Shown here: piece after piece, positions 41,766-50,299 of the stretch
Layout: each line of letters opens with the position of its first letter
Numbering within the stretch: position 1 is the first letter of the stretch
Source: Bog-473 sp963751335
GTDB taxonomy: Bacteria > Actinomycetota > Acidimicrobiia > Acidimicrobiales > RAAP-2
Direction: 5' to 3'
Assembly: GCA_963751335.1 (NCBI GenBank)
Contig: CAVVUB010000008.1
Coordinates: forward strand, 62,001 to 126,000
Length of the DNA: 64,000 nucleotides
Notes under the pieces: generated by a model
Told to the model about the DNA's origin: nothing
What the model saw: the letters and a program-made list of their open reading frames with translations, nothing else
Databases searched by the model: none
Made by a program: the position numbers and the translations under genes

Positions 41766-42206
41766 TTACGTGCGGCTGCTGTCGATGGTCTCGCGGATGA
41801 TGTCAGCGTGGCCAGTGTGCCGCGCGGTCTCCTCAATCATGTGTACCGCGACACACCGCAGGTTCCCCATCTCTCGCCATGCGCAAGGCGCGTCGAGATC
41901 AACGGTTCTGAGGATCTCCTGCGAAGCAGCGATTTGTTCTCGGTAGTACGCGACAACGGCCTCGATGGTGTCGTCGTGGGTGATCCGAAACCCGTTCTCG
42001 TCCTGTGGCGGCACCTCGGGCCACTCTCCCGCGAAGCTGCGCCCGGCGACGACGACCTGGAACCAGCGACGCTCCCAGATTGCCGAGTGTTGTACCAAGC
42101 TCAGTAGCGACAGCGAACTCACGGTCGGCGCTCGCCTGGCGTCCTCGTCAGAGACTCCATGCAGCTTCTCGATCAGTGCTTCACGCTGCATGTCGAGAAC
42201 TCGCAC
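41766..42206 (-). CDS. DinB-family (DUF664-type) protein
   Basis: 146 residues from a GTG start. LIEKLHGVSDEDARRAPTVS, SLVQHSAIWERRWFQVVVAG, VVAYYREQIAASQEIL and VAVHMIEETARHTGHADIIR are the four motifs of the family, with metal-site His in helices 2 and 4. Compared with full-length members a short N-terminal stretch is missing, but all ligands are present. It is probably a metal-dependent thiol- or water-using enzyme of unknown substrate. Confidence 0.82.
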   Translation of the reverse strand: MRVLDMQREALIEKLHGVSDEDARRAPTVSSLSLLSLVQHSAIWERRWFQVVVAGRSFAGEWPEVPPQDENGFRITHDDTIEAVVAYYREQIAASQEILRTVDLDAPCAWREMGNLRCVAVHMIEETARHTGHADIIRETIDSSRT

Positions 42207-42306
42207 AGGCCTGCCCGTTCGGTCTCGGCGTACACCCGTTCAGAATGCCCGCTATGCGCTCAGCCCGCCACCCCTCGCTCGCCGAGGCAAGAACGACGCG
42301 GGCCCG

Positions 42307-42335
42307 GTGCCCCCGTCCGCCGGGATGGGGATGCA
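42307..42335. repeat. Dispersed GC-rich hairpin repeat (copy 1)
   Basis: The 17-base string GTGCCCCCGTCCGCCGG occurs here and again at 45154-45170, with a one-mismatch copy at 44355-44371 and a longer, diverged copy at 46938-46969. Here it is followed by GATGGGGATGC, so the C-run and G-run can pair as a hairpin. All copies are in short spacers between cargo genes. Confidence 0.6.
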
Positions 42336-42356
42336 TTCCATCGAGCCACGACCTCC

Positions 42357-42920
42357 TCAATGAACGCTGTTCCACTCACTCGCCGTTATCGCCCACTCCA
42401 TACTTCGTCCGACCTCGGCTGGAGCGTCCACCTCGTCCTCGATTGTTCTTAGCAGGCGAAAACCCAACCCACGGGGGACACCGGCACTCGCAAGGTTTGT
42501 TTCATCACACTGGATATGAACCTCCTCCATCCCGGTCAACTGAAACGCGGCCGTTGTCAGGGCACGGGCAGCGGCTGAGGCGATGCCGCGTCGGATCCAG
42601 CCCGCCCTGACCCAGTAGCCGATTTCGATCCGACCAGGTCCTAGCCGAGGTTGTAGACCAGCCCCACCGACCAGCGTGGTTTCAGCGAGGTCCCAAATCG
42701 CGTAGTCGTAGTTGTCGCCACGGTCGAAAGCCTCAATCGAGTGGGAGATGAAGTCGCCTAGTCCTTGCTCCAAAGGCTCTATCGAGGCCCACGCCAGCCA
42801 TGGACTCAGGTTATCAGTGCTGGTTGATACCGCCTCAAAGAGCGCCTGCAACTCGCCGCCTCGATACCTCCACAACACGATTGGGGGGTCTTCAATTCTT
42901 TCAGGCGGCCTGCTGGGCAT
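42357..42920 (-). CDS. GNAT N-acetyltransferase
   Basis: 187 residues from the ATG at MPSRPPERI. DNYDYAIWDLAETTLVGGAG, RLGPGRIEIGYWVRAGWIRR and GIASAAARALTTAAF make up the RimJ-like GNAT core; IRRGIASAAA is the acetyl-CoA pyrophosphate loop (R/QxxGxG/A form). VHIQCDETNLASAGVPRGLG is the last conserved strand and helix. It may acetylate a protein N-terminus or a small molecule such as a toxin or antibiotic. Confidence 0.87.
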   Translation of the reverse strand: MPSRPPERIEDPPIVLWRYRGGELQALFEAVSTSTDNLSPWLAWASIEPLEQGLGDFISHSIEAFDRGDNYDYAIWDLAETTLVGGAGLQPRLGPGRIEIGYWVRAGWIRRGIASAAARALTTAAFQLTGMEEVHIQCDETNLASAGVPRGLGFRLLRTIEDEVDAPAEVGRSMEWAITASEWNSVH

Positions 42921-43074
42921 TGCCTCCAAGTCTGTCGTCTTGCGCCCTCGGACACCTGTCCCCGTACGCTGCCGGGACTGGGTGCTACCGGGCGGCACGT
43001 CGGGGGAGTGCACCATCCACCGACCGTTTCTGAGACATAAGGTCAGTCGGATTGGGATCGGGAAAGGACGCGAG

Positions 43075-43473
43075 ATGGCCAAAGACGGTCGGCTGGTGGC
43101 GGTCATCTTGGAGGTCTCTGACCTGGACCGTTCGGAGGCGCTCTATCGAGATGGATTCGGCCTAGACCTCCATCCCGGCGACAATCAGGTTGAGGACCGC
43201 TGGATTGGCGGACGGCACGCAGAAATCTCCTGGATGGAGGGGGCCTACCTTCACTTTGCCCTCTATCCGGCAAAGGGAAAGCCGACCACTGGTGCACAGA
43301 TCGCACTGTCTGTCGTCGACATCGATAATGCTCATGCGGCAGCAGTACGTGCGGGCGCTCACGTCCTTCACGAACCACGCACGGAACCTTGGGGTCGTAG
43401 CGGACGATATGAAGACTTCGACGGCAACGTGATTGAGTTGACTCAACACACGTCGTCGTCGGCCAACGGATAG
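43075..43473 (+). CDS. VOC-family protein
   Basis: 132 residues, ATG with GGAAAGGA upstream. VAVILEVSDLDRSEALYRDG and RSGRYEDFDGNVIELTQH are the characteristic first strand-helix and last metal-site strand. ISWMEGAYLHFALYP and QIALSVVDIDNAHAAAVRAG fit the middle strands. It is divergent from the GNAT gene, with about 150 bases between. Substrate unknown. Confidence 0.83.
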   Translation: MAKDGRLVAVILEVSDLDRSEALYRDGFGLDLHPGDNQVEDRWIGGRHAEISWMEGAYLHFALYPAKGKPTTGAQIALSVVDIDNAHAAAVRAGAHVLHEPRTEPWGRSGRYEDFDGNVIELTQHTSSSANG

Positions 43474-43510
43474 CCGTCTCCGTACGGGCACGAGCCGCGG
43501 TCTAGGCGTG

Positions 43511-44278
43511 TCAGTCTGACATCCGGGTCATTGCAGCGAACTCTGACCAGGCGCGCTGGATCATCGCTTCTTGGGGTAGGGCTTCCAGCGCGGAGATGGC
43601 GGGGCCAGCGATCCGCTTGTAGTCGTGATCGTCAAGGCGTCGTAGCGCGGACCAGGCCCGGTTGCGGATGGAGTCGAGCTCGTAACCGGGGTGGCTCGGC
43701 CAGGCCCGCTCGACTCGGATGACCTCTCCCACAAAGCCGTGGGCCTCCGCTCGCTCAACGATCTCCGCGCCCCGAAGGCCACGGGGAAGGACTCCTGTGC
43801 CGTGGGTGTGCAGGCGGTCGGTCAGCTCCCCCAGGATTCGCCCGATTGGGTTGTCACGATCGTGGACCTGGATGTCACTCACAATCAGCCTCCCGCCAGT
43901 CTGGATCACCCGCGCCGCCTCCCTCAGAAGCGCGTCGGGATCGGCCACGTCGTGGATCACCCACACGGCAACCGCGTAACGAACTCCAGCCGTGCGCACC
44001 GGCAATCGTTGGGCGTCGCCGCGGACCACAGACGAACCAAGGCGGGCCGCCGCCCGGGCCAGCATCGGCGCTGAAAGGTCGACCCCGATCACCGTCCTTC
44101 CCCTGTTGCGCAATCCGAGAGACACCACACCTGTGCCAACTCCGATCTCAAGAAGGGTGCCGGGTTCTCGGGGCAGCAGACGGTCGATGTCCGCCGCGTA
44201 TTCGTCGCCCCGGGCCTCGCCGCCCCGAGTCTCGTCGTAGATCGGCGCAATCTCGTCGAAACGGCTGGCGTGGGTCAC
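43511..44278 (-). CDS. Class I SAM-dependent methyltransferase
   Basis: 255 residues. FDEIAPIYDETRGGEARGDE, LLEIGVGTGVVSLGLRNRG (motif I), VIGVDLSAPMLARAAARLG (motif II) and VAVWVIHDVADPDALLREAA, then GGRLIVSDIQVHDRDN, are those of UbiE-like small-molecule methyltransferases. Cytoplasmic; substrate unknown. Convergent with the VOC gene, their ends 38 bases apart. Confidence 0.88.
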   Translation of the reverse strand: MTHASRFDEIAPIYDETRGGEARGDEYAADIDRLLPREPGTLLEIGVGTGVVSLGLRNRGRTVIGVDLSAPMLARAAARLGSSVVRGDAQRLPVRTAGVRYAVAVWVIHDVADPDALLREAARVIQTGGRLIVSDIQVHDRDNPIGRILGELTDRLHTHGTGVLPRGLRGAEIVERAEAHGFVGEVIRVERAWPSHPGYELDSIRNRAWSALRRLDDHDYKRIAGPAISALEALPQEAMIQRAWSEFAAMTRMSD

Positions 44279-44354
44279 AATCGTCAGTCTTGCGCCCGGC
44301 GACGCCCGACGACACCCGCAAAGCCCACCGCAAAGTCATCTCTTATCACTCAGG

Positions 44355-44371
44355 GTGTCCCCGTCCGCCGG
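44355..44371. repeat. Dispersed GC-rich hairpin repeat (copy 2)
   Basis: GTGTCCCCGTCCGCCGG, one mismatch from the copies at 42307 and 45154, followed by CCCGGGGTGC. It lies in the spacer between the methyltransferase start and the next plus-strand gene. Confidence 0.55.
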
Positions 44372-44427
44372 CCCGGGGTGCGGCTGTACGGCACCATAGG
44401 GGCAGGAGCTGCGGCAAGCTGTGCCCC

Positions 44428-44791
44428 ATGACGCCAGAAGAGTTTGCGGCTGTGCTTTGGCCGGTTGTTGTGGATACGACTGCCGATGCCGAGCGGAGTG
44501 TTCTACGCCAGCCACCGGGGCGAGAGCCGTGGCCGAACACCGTTCGCAGCGAATGGTTTAACGCCCTCAGCGAGGACGACCAGAACATGGTCGCTGAGGT
44601 GGTCCATTCCGCATCCTTTGCGGCTACTTTCGGATTCTGCTGCGTCCTGGATGGAGTTAGAGCATTCGACTCGGCCGGAGGTTTCCCTGCGTCTTATCTA
44701 CGTGGCCCCAGACGGTTCCGAGTCGAGGTTGAATGACCCCGAGGCCTGCGAGCTGCACGCCGAACTTCGTGGGGATGGACCTCCGCCATAA
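44428..44791 (+). pseudogene. Frameshifted small gene of unknown family
   Basis: The first frame starts with an ATG at 44428 and gives MTPEEFAAVLWPVVVDTTAD, RSEWFNALSEDDQNMVAEVV and FGFCCVLDGVRAFDSAG. Around 44680 the continuation moves to the next frame as VSLRLIYVAPDGSESRLNDP then ACELHAELRGDGPPP to a stop at 44789-44791. The joined protein of about 120 residues looks coherent; a one-base insertion splits it. The fold is unknown to me. Confidence 0.6.
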
Positions 44792-44879
44792 CCGTGGGGG
44801 GCGTCTCAGTTCGCCTAATACACGTGTGACGCCGGATGTGGGCACTCCAGGAACGATCTCAAGACGACAGAATGGGCCC

Positions 44880-45143
44880 ATGTACGCAATCGTGACCAAC
44901 GTCAGGGTCGAGAACCCTGAGGAAGCCCGGCTACGCCTTCCAGAGGCCCGAGAGGCACTTGTGTCTCGCGCCCCGGGCATCGTAAGCGGGTACTGGCTAG
45001 AGCCGATCGAAGGCATCGGAACGTCGGTCCTGGTCTTTGAGACGAAGGAATACGCAGAAGAGGCCGCCCAATATCCGGTGCCTCCAATGCCAGGCGTTAC
45101 TTTGCTCGACCTGAGTGTCCGTGAAGTATTCGCACACGTCTGA
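44880..45143 (+). CDS. Small ABM-like (dimeric alpha/beta barrel) protein
   Basis: 87 residues. It begins MYAIVTNVRVENPEEARLRL, then ALVSRAPGIVSGYWLEPIEG, SVLVFETKEYAEEAAQY and ends TLLDLSVREVFAHV. The strand-helix pattern with GIVSGYW fits the antibiotic-biosynthesis-monooxygenase-like ferredoxin barrel. No catalytic residue can be named. Possible monooxygenase or binding protein. Confidence 0.6.
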   Translation: MYAIVTNVRVENPEEARLRLPEAREALVSRAPGIVSGYWLEPIEGIGTSVLVFETKEYAEEAAQYPVPPMPGVTLLDLSVREVFAHV

Positions 45144-45153
45144 GTCTTGGGAC

Positions 45154-45170
45154 GTGCCCCCGTCCGCCGG
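45154..45170. repeat. Dispersed GC-rich hairpin repeat (copy 3)
   Basis: GTGCCCCCGTCCGCCGG, identical over 17 bases to 42307-42323; the G-rich 3' arm is missing here. It lies in the short spacer between two plus-strand genes. Confidence 0.6.
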
Positions 45171-45246
45171 ATCAGCGACGCGTCCCTAGCCCACCCGCCT
45201 CAAACCGATCGGCATGTCTCTGGCTAGCGTGAAGGAGCCAGACAGA

Positions 45247-45789
45247 ATGATTGGGACAATGCCTGGACCGAACTGGGCCGAGCAGGTTACAGCGATTGCT
45301 ACCGCCGTTGGCGCCCTTGGGCTACTAGGCGCCCTCGGCGCGGCTGCGTTCGCCGGGCAACAGGTGAAAGAAGCGAGGAAGGCTCGAGAATCCCAGATCG
45401 CAGCTGACTTCTTCCGCCGATGGAACGAGGACTCGCTCTTAGAGACGCGCCGTCTCGTTGCGACTTTCGAAACGAGAGAGGAGCTGAGCGCTGCGTTCCA
45501 GGTCTTCATTATCTCGAATGCGGATGAGGCTTACGTCTTATACCGCGAACTTGATTACTTCGAACAGCTGGCGGCGCTCGAATACGTGGGCGCCTTTGAC
45601 TTCGAACTGATTAAGTTGCTACTCGGACGAACGCTAATCGACCGCTGGGAAATGTGGAAGCCGTCAATCGATGCCATGAAGGGAACGGCGGGCTATCCCA
45701 TGTTCGAGGCGCTCGTCGCGAAGATGAAGCTCGCCGTTGGCTCCGCCGAGGAGGACGCTCGAATAGACGATTCGTCAACCCCCCACTAG
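45247..45789 (+). CDS. Membrane-anchored DUF4760-like protein
   Basis: 180 residues from the ATG with AAGGAG nine bases upstream. One N-terminal membrane helix (AIATAVGALGLLGALGAAAF) is followed by AGQQVKEARKARESQIAADF and a cytoplasmic domain with RRWNEDSLLETRRLVATFE and YRELDYFEQLAALEYVGAFD and then LLLGRTLIDRWEMWKPSID. This order matches DUF4760-like proteins found often in phage and defence regions. Function is unknown. Confidence 0.6.
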   Translation: MIGTMPGPNWAEQVTAIATAVGALGLLGALGAAAFAGQQVKEARKARESQIAADFFRRWNEDSLLETRRLVATFETREELSAAFQVFIISNADEAYVLYRELDYFEQLAALEYVGAFDFELIKLLLGRTLIDRWEMWKPSIDAMKGTAGYPMFEALVAKMKLAVGSAEEDARIDDSSTPH

Positions 45790-45882
45790 TTGGATCGGTC
45801 GGTAGGGCCTGCCCCAGTACACGCTGCCGGCTATGGGCGGACCGTTTGCATATCGTCTCGCCGACGAGGTTCCCGATGAGTG

Positions 45883-46841
45883 TCAAGTTATGGATTCCAT
45901 CCAGGCCTGTAGTTCTGATGGAGAACCATCCGTGCGGGCCAATCCAACCATGAGCGCAACCCACGCCTTGCCGGGAGACAGCCCGTAAGAACCAACCGCT
46001 CCGAGGTCATGGAGAACACGGTGGCCCCGAGGTCCTTGGTCCAGTCCGCCTGAGGTGCGCGCACGAGACGCAACGACCACAGCCACCCCGTCGCCGATCG
46101 CACGTTCAATCGCCGGGAGGAGTGTCTGGGGGACGTTCAGGACGCCGAATCCTTCGATCACCACTCCTCGGGCACCTTCTAGGAGCACGGCCTCGAGTCC
46201 GGACCCCGACATTCCGGGATAGGCCTTTACCAGGGCCACTCGGGTCTCAACGTCGTTCCCACTGGGCCAACGGGGGCCCGGCTCGGCCGCGAGTTCGATC
46301 TCATGCTCGCCGATTCGACCGATCGCACCGCTTGGTGAGACAAAGGGTTGGAGGCTCAACGTGGTTGTCTTTGAGACCGATCGGGCGGCATGGATCTCCC
46401 CGCCGAAGGTGACCAGCACACCCAAGCCCCGAGCCGCGGGACACGCGGCCAGCCGAACGGCGTCCGAGAGGTTGCCTGGACCATCGGGGCTGCTATCGGA
46501 GGCAAATCGCATCGCACCGGTAAAGACGACTCCGCCGAGGTCCGAGTCATCTCCCACGAGCAAATCGGTGAGGAAGGCGGTCTCTTCCAAGGTGTCGGTG
46601 CCGTGAGTGACAACGACTCCTTCAACCCCGACCCGAAGACTTCTGCGCACCTCGTGGGCGATGCCGAGCATGTCCGAGGCCTGCAGGGCAGAGCTGGCTA
46701 CTCGTTCGAGGTCAACCGCCTCCGTTGACGACAGCCCGCTGGGCAACGCCTGGCAAAGATCTGCGACCGCAGGTAGCTGATGGCATCACCTTCGATGGAG
46801 GCGGCAATCGTCCCCCCGGTGCCTAGGACCCGGACGGTCAC
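45883..46841 (-). pseudogene. L-asparaginase with one frameshift
   Basis: The N-terminal frame (GTG at 46841) reads VTVRVLGTGGTIAASIEGDA, which carries the first catalytic Thr in TGGTIA. At 46761-46766 the frame changes and the rest continues ALPSGLSSTEAVDLERV, VVVTHGTDTLEETAFLTDLL (second Thr, Asp in HGTDT) and LEAVLLEGARGVVIEGFGVL. It would be a full-length asparaginase with both catalytic blocks if a base were restored (one is missing). Either a recent pseudogene or an assembly error. Confidence 0.82.
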
Positions 46842-46937
46842 GTCGACATCCTCGTCTCGCTGGGTACTAAGCACAAGGACAGTTGCTTTTCGTCCATTGC
46901 CTGGTGTCTCAATTCGCCGGTTATACCGGTGATCCGC

Positions 46938-46969
46938 CTGCCCCCGTCCTCGCTGCCGGATGGGGACAC
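46938..46969. repeat. Dispersed GC-rich hairpin repeat (diverged copy 4)
   Basis: CTGCCCCCGTCC, a short insert, then GCCGGATGGGGACAC. The C-run and G-run pair, and the closing GGGGACAC arm is the complement of the GTGTCCCC version at 44355. It lies between the asparaginase gene and the next remnant. Confidence 0.5.
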
Positions 46970-47122
46970 TTCTCCGGCCGTGGGTCACCCGTATCCGGCG
47001 GCAATGAAGTGGGGCACGACCCCGATACCCCCTTCGGACCCATGGCGCATGAACCGATTGCTGGATAGAAAGTGAGCCTGGTTCAGGTGTGGATACGACA
47101 CATGCAGGAAGGAGTCTCCGGC

Positions 47123-47173
47123 GTGCCAAAGGTGTTCTGGACTCGTGAGCTACTCGAACGCCTGGCTGGGTGA
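47123..47173 (+). pseudogene. Start fragment of a D-2-hydroxyacid dehydrogenase-like gene
   Basis: A 16-codon frame (VPKVFWTRELLERLAG) with a strong GGAAGGAG ribosome site. The KVFxTRELxxxxLxxLAG pattern is the usual start of glyoxylate/D-2-hydroxyacid dehydrogenases, but it stops at once. It seems to be the beginning of a deleted gene; its ribosome site is good, so it may act as a leader frame for the SDR that starts 11 bases later. Confidence 0.4.
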
Positions 47174-47184
47174 TGGGAGGGACA

Positions 47185-47988
47185 ATGTCGAACAGGGTTG
47201 CAATCGTCACGGGCGCCTCGGCAGGCATAGGGCTGAGCGTGGCCTCTCGGCTCCATGGACGAGGGTGGGTCGTCGTCGGATCGAGCCGCCGAGGCACAGG
47301 TTCGAACGGGTGGACGCCCGTGGTGATGGATGTCGATGATGACCAATCCGTGACCGCCGGGGTGCAGGGAGTGGTTGTCGAGCACGGGCGCATCGATGCC
47401 GTTGTGGCCAGCGCCGGCTGGGGATTGGGCGGGGCGGTCGAGCAAACTCCCGTAATAGAGGCAAAGGCTCAACTCGAGACGAACTTCTGGGGTGCCGTAC
47501 GGGTTGTGCAGGCCGTGCTGCCGATGATGCGTCGCCAGAGATCTGGTCGGATCGTCCTCATCAGCTCCATCGGTGGCGTTATCGGCCTCCCATTCCAGGC
47601 CTTCTACAGCGCTAGCAAGTTTGCGCTGGAAGGCTACGGCGAGGCGTTGGCCTACGAGGTTGCACCGTTCGGCATCCAGGTGAGCCTGGTGCAACCGGGC
47701 AACGTCCGGACGGATTTCACCCAGAGCAGGCGCCGGGTCACCGCGCCCGCAGATGACGATCCCTACGGCAATGCCGTCGCCAAGGCGATCGGCGTGATGG
47801 AGCACGATGAGGCCAACGGGGTTCCGCCAGACAAGGTGGCCGTCGTCATCGAGAAACTCCTGAACTCGGCTCGTCCTCGCCGGCGCGTCTCCGTAGGCAA
47901 GGTGGGGGAACGGGTGGGTCTCCCGGCCAAGCGCTTGTTGCCGTATCGGGTGTTCGAAGGGGCGGCCAAGTCCAGCCTTGGCGTGTAG
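47185..47988 (+). CDS. Short-chain dehydrogenase/reductase
   Basis: 267 residues, ATG with GGGAGG upstream. VAIVTGASAGIGLSVASRLH, VASAGWGLGGAVEQTP, Ser in IVLISSIGGVIGLPF and FYSASKFALEG (Tyr/Lys) show an intact classical SDR; GSSRRG after strand two favours NADP. GIQVSLVQPGNVRTDFTQS follows the family. Related to the 17-beta-HSD-like and carbonyl reductase branches. Substrate unknown. Confidence 0.9.
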   Translation: MSNRVAIVTGASAGIGLSVASRLHGRGWVVVGSSRRGTGSNGWTPVVMDVDDDQSVTAGVQGVVVEHGRIDAVVASAGWGLGGAVEQTPVIEAKAQLETNFWGAVRVVQAVLPMMRRQRSGRIVLISSIGGVIGLPFQAFYSASKFALEGYGEALAYEVAPFGIQVSLVQPGNVRTDFTQSRRRVTAPADDDPYGNAVAKAIGVMEHDEANGVPPDKVAVVIEKLLNSARPRRRVSVGKVGERVGLPAKRLLPYRVFEGAAKSSLGV

Positions 47989-48109
47989 TCAAACGACTTC
48001 CCCATCGTGCCGAACCGTCCCACCTTCCCGGCGTATGCAGTCACTCTCTCGGGGGCTGCCACAGCCTCGGCCAGGCCCGCACGTCTTCCTGCGAGGGCAT
48101 GATGATGGA

Positions 48110-48868
48110 GTGCTCCAGAAGGACCTGGCCCTCGCCTTTGAGCTGGCCGACCTTGCAGCCGAAGTCAGCATGAAGGCGTTCGGGCGGGCCGACCTGGGTG
48201 TTGAGACCAAGGCCGATGGCAGCCCAGTCACAGAGGTGGATCGCATAATCGAAGGGGTCCTACGTGAGGAACTCGCCAGGTACATGCCGGATGATCGTGT
48301 CGTTGGCGAGGAGTTCGGGGGGGAGCCTGGAAGTGGCCGTTGCTGGTATCTGGACCCCATCGACGGAACCGTGGCCTACATCGAACACGAAGACCGCTGG
48401 GGTACCTTGATCTCGCTCACCGTCGACGGCGTAGTGACGATGGGAGTGGTGGATCTTCCGGCGACCAAGCATCGCTTTTGGGCGGCTCGCGGAGAGGGTG
48501 CGTTCGCCGACGGCGATCCCATGCACGTATCCTCCATAACCCGTCTCGAAGAAGCGACCATCTGCGACGACTACCACCACAACATCGAGCGACAGACCGA
48601 GGGCCACCCCCTGGTCCGACTGGCTAGCCAGTGCCCGTCCGTGCATCCCCACGACGTGCACTCCATGCTGGTGGTGGCACAAGGCAAGGCCGACATCGCT
48701 CTCGGCATAGGCGGCGGCCCCTGGGACTACGCACCCTTTGTCGTCTTGGTGGAGGAGTCCGGAGGCGTCGCCACCGACTTAGAAGGCCATCCACGATTCG
48801 ACGGAGGTTCCCTCCTCGTCACCAATGGTCGAGTTCACAGCCACGCCGTCACCACGTTGAACGGATAG
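48110..48868 (+). CDS. Inositol monophosphatase-family phosphatase (histidinol-phosphatase-like)
   Basis: 252 residues from the GTG at 48110. The metal motifs are VVGEEFGG (Glu), CWYLDPIDGTVAYIEHEDRW (DPxDGT) and GPWDYAPFVVLVEESGG (WDxA). VETKADGSPVTEVDRIIEGV is the N-terminal motif. The order and short loops are closest to the HisN branch, but inositol monophosphatase activity is equally possible. Mg-dependent, cytoplasmic. Confidence 0.87.
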   Translation: MLQKDLALAFELADLAAEVSMKAFGRADLGVETKADGSPVTEVDRIIEGVLREELARYMPDDRVVGEEFGGEPGSGRCWYLDPIDGTVAYIEHEDRWGTLISLTVDGVVTMGVVDLPATKHRFWAARGEGAFADGDPMHVSSITRLEEATICDDYHHNIERQTEGHPLVRLASQCPSVHPHDVHSMLVVAQGKADIALGIGGGPWDYAPFVVLVEESGGVATDLEGHPRFDGGSLLVTNGRVHSHAVTTLNG

Positions 48869-48957
48869 CCGTCGAAGATCCACGCGGAGCTCGCGGTGGT
48901 TCCTGACTCGTCCGCGTCCCCACCTTGAGCCGCCGTTTCGAGGAATATGGCCGTGTG

Positions 48958-49758
48958 ATGACAGATCAAGATGGCAGGTCGGCTTCTTCGTACCCGAACT
49001 TCCCTGGCAAGCACGGGCTGCGAGCCTTCGTGGACCCAATGGACACGATCGAATACGCCCGAGCACATGGCGACTTGGACCAGTACGCCACCCTGAGGGG
49101 CATCGTTCTGACGTACCAGCGCTCGATCCTGGAATACGTCTACGAGTCTGAAGAGCTCGATCCGGCGACGACAGAGAAGGGATACCGGGGGATCCTCACG
49201 CTGCCAAGCACTGACCACGAGGTAGGCGTCCTCGGCGGGTTCGGGTTCGGTGCCCCCGTTGCCACGTTCCTCTTGGAGAACTTCATCGCCCTCGGTACGA
49301 CCCGCTTCGTTTCGATCGGCACGGCGGGCGGCCTGCAACCAGGTTCTCAAGCAGGAGATCTCGTGCTGTGTGACAAGTCCATCAGAGACGAAGGGGTCTC
49401 GCACCATTATCTTCCCTCAGCCAAGTACGCCAAAGCGTCGGAGATGCTGACCTCCGAACTCGCCCACCAGCTCGGCCGCGCCGACTTCGCGTTTACGAGA
49501 GGGTGCTCTTGGACGATCGACACGCCGTATCGTGAGTCGGTCGACGAGGCGAGGCACTATCAAAGCGATGGTGTGCTCTGCGTCGAGATGGAGGCGGCCG
49601 CCCTGTTTACCGTCGCTGCGTTTCGCTCGGTCGAGGTCGCCAGTGCCTTCGTAATCAGCGACCTCTTGGACGCCGAGGAGTGGGACCCCCAGATGCGCCA
49701 CGACGCGACCACCGCGGGTCTGAACCATCTCTACGAGGTGGCCCGCAACACGCTGTAG
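48958..49758 (+). CDS. Nucleoside phosphorylase (PNP/UDP family)
   Basis: 266 residues from the ATG at 48958; a GTG one codon earlier is also possible. VGVLGGFGFGAPVATFLLEN, FVSIGTAGGLQPGSQAGDLV and GVLCVEMEAAALFTVAAFRS are the phosphate-binding, base-binding and ribose-binding (MEAA) motifs of the family. VSHHYLPSAKYAKASEM contributes to the pocket. It cleaves purine or pyrimidine nucleosides with phosphate; the base cannot be fixed from sequence. Confidence 0.88.
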   Translation: MTDQDGRSASSYPNFPGKHGLRAFVDPMDTIEYARAHGDLDQYATLRGIVLTYQRSILEYVYESEELDPATTEKGYRGILTLPSTDHEVGVLGGFGFGAPVATFLLENFIALGTTRFVSIGTAGGLQPGSQAGDLVLCDKSIRDEGVSHHYLPSAKYAKASEMLTSELAHQLGRADFAFTRGCSWTIDTPYRESVDEARHYQSDGVLCVEMEAAALFTVAAFRSVEVASAFVISDLLDAEEWDPQMRHDATTAGLNHLYEVARNTL

Positions 49759-50299
49759 TCGATGCACATGACAAGACGACACCTGCGGCCCCGGCGTCGT
49801 TGCCCGCTCAGAGGAAATCGGCCCGCTCGCCAATGCCAATCGACTATCCCTATGGTGCCGTTCGGGGACGGTCTGAAACGGGGTAGGTCGCCTGTCTCCG
49901 CGGGGCTGTGGCGAAGCGCCGGCTGAAGCATGGGCGTCTTGATTGGGTAAGGGAACTTCTCACCACCCGACTCCCCGTGACTGGTGGGAACCAGAGTCCA
50001 AAGTCCGCACCGATTCCCCCGAAAGGATTCGGACCGAGGACGTGGCGCCGACGGCCCCTGAGGGCCGGAGGCGCCGACCGCCCACTTGGTGAGAACTTTT
50101 TTCGGGGGCCAATTCTTGTCCCACTGTGTCTCCCTGTGTCTCACCCTGTCTCACTGTGTCCCGTGGGTGCTCACTGTTTGCGTACTCTGAGCTGGGGCAA
50201 CGCTTGACAGTTGTCGCGACCGTTCTGCATGGTGGCGGGCCATGTCGGACAGAGAGTTGGACGAAGACGACGTCGCCATGCTCCACGCCCTCGGGCGTC
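49759..50299. other. Non-coding region with likely replication origin of the element
   Basis: It contains a nested hairpin (GGCGCC at 50044-50049 and 50070-50075 enclosing GGCCC-CTGA-GGGCC), a long inverted repeat (TTCTCACCA at 49957-49965 with TGGTGAGAA at 50087-50095), and four 10-base iteron-like repeats at 50123-50162. A 27-codon frame at 50242-50325 (start MSDRELDEDDVAMLHAL) overlaps the rep start. Position directly before a HUH Rep gene suggests an origin. Confidence 0.5.
50123..50162. repeat. Four helically phased 10-bp iterons
   Basis: Units ACTGTGTCTC, CCTGTGTCTC, ACCCTGTCTC and ACTGTGTCCC follow one another without gaps. The 10-base period places the same face of each unit on one side of the helix. 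They lie 140 bases before the rep start and are probably Rep binding sites. Confidence 0.6.

Noticed and set aside
41700..49760. An integron cassette array, because small genes alternate with repeats
   Set aside because: Genes point in both directions, no integron integrase is present, and the repeat lacks the paired GTTRRRY/RYYYAAC core sites.
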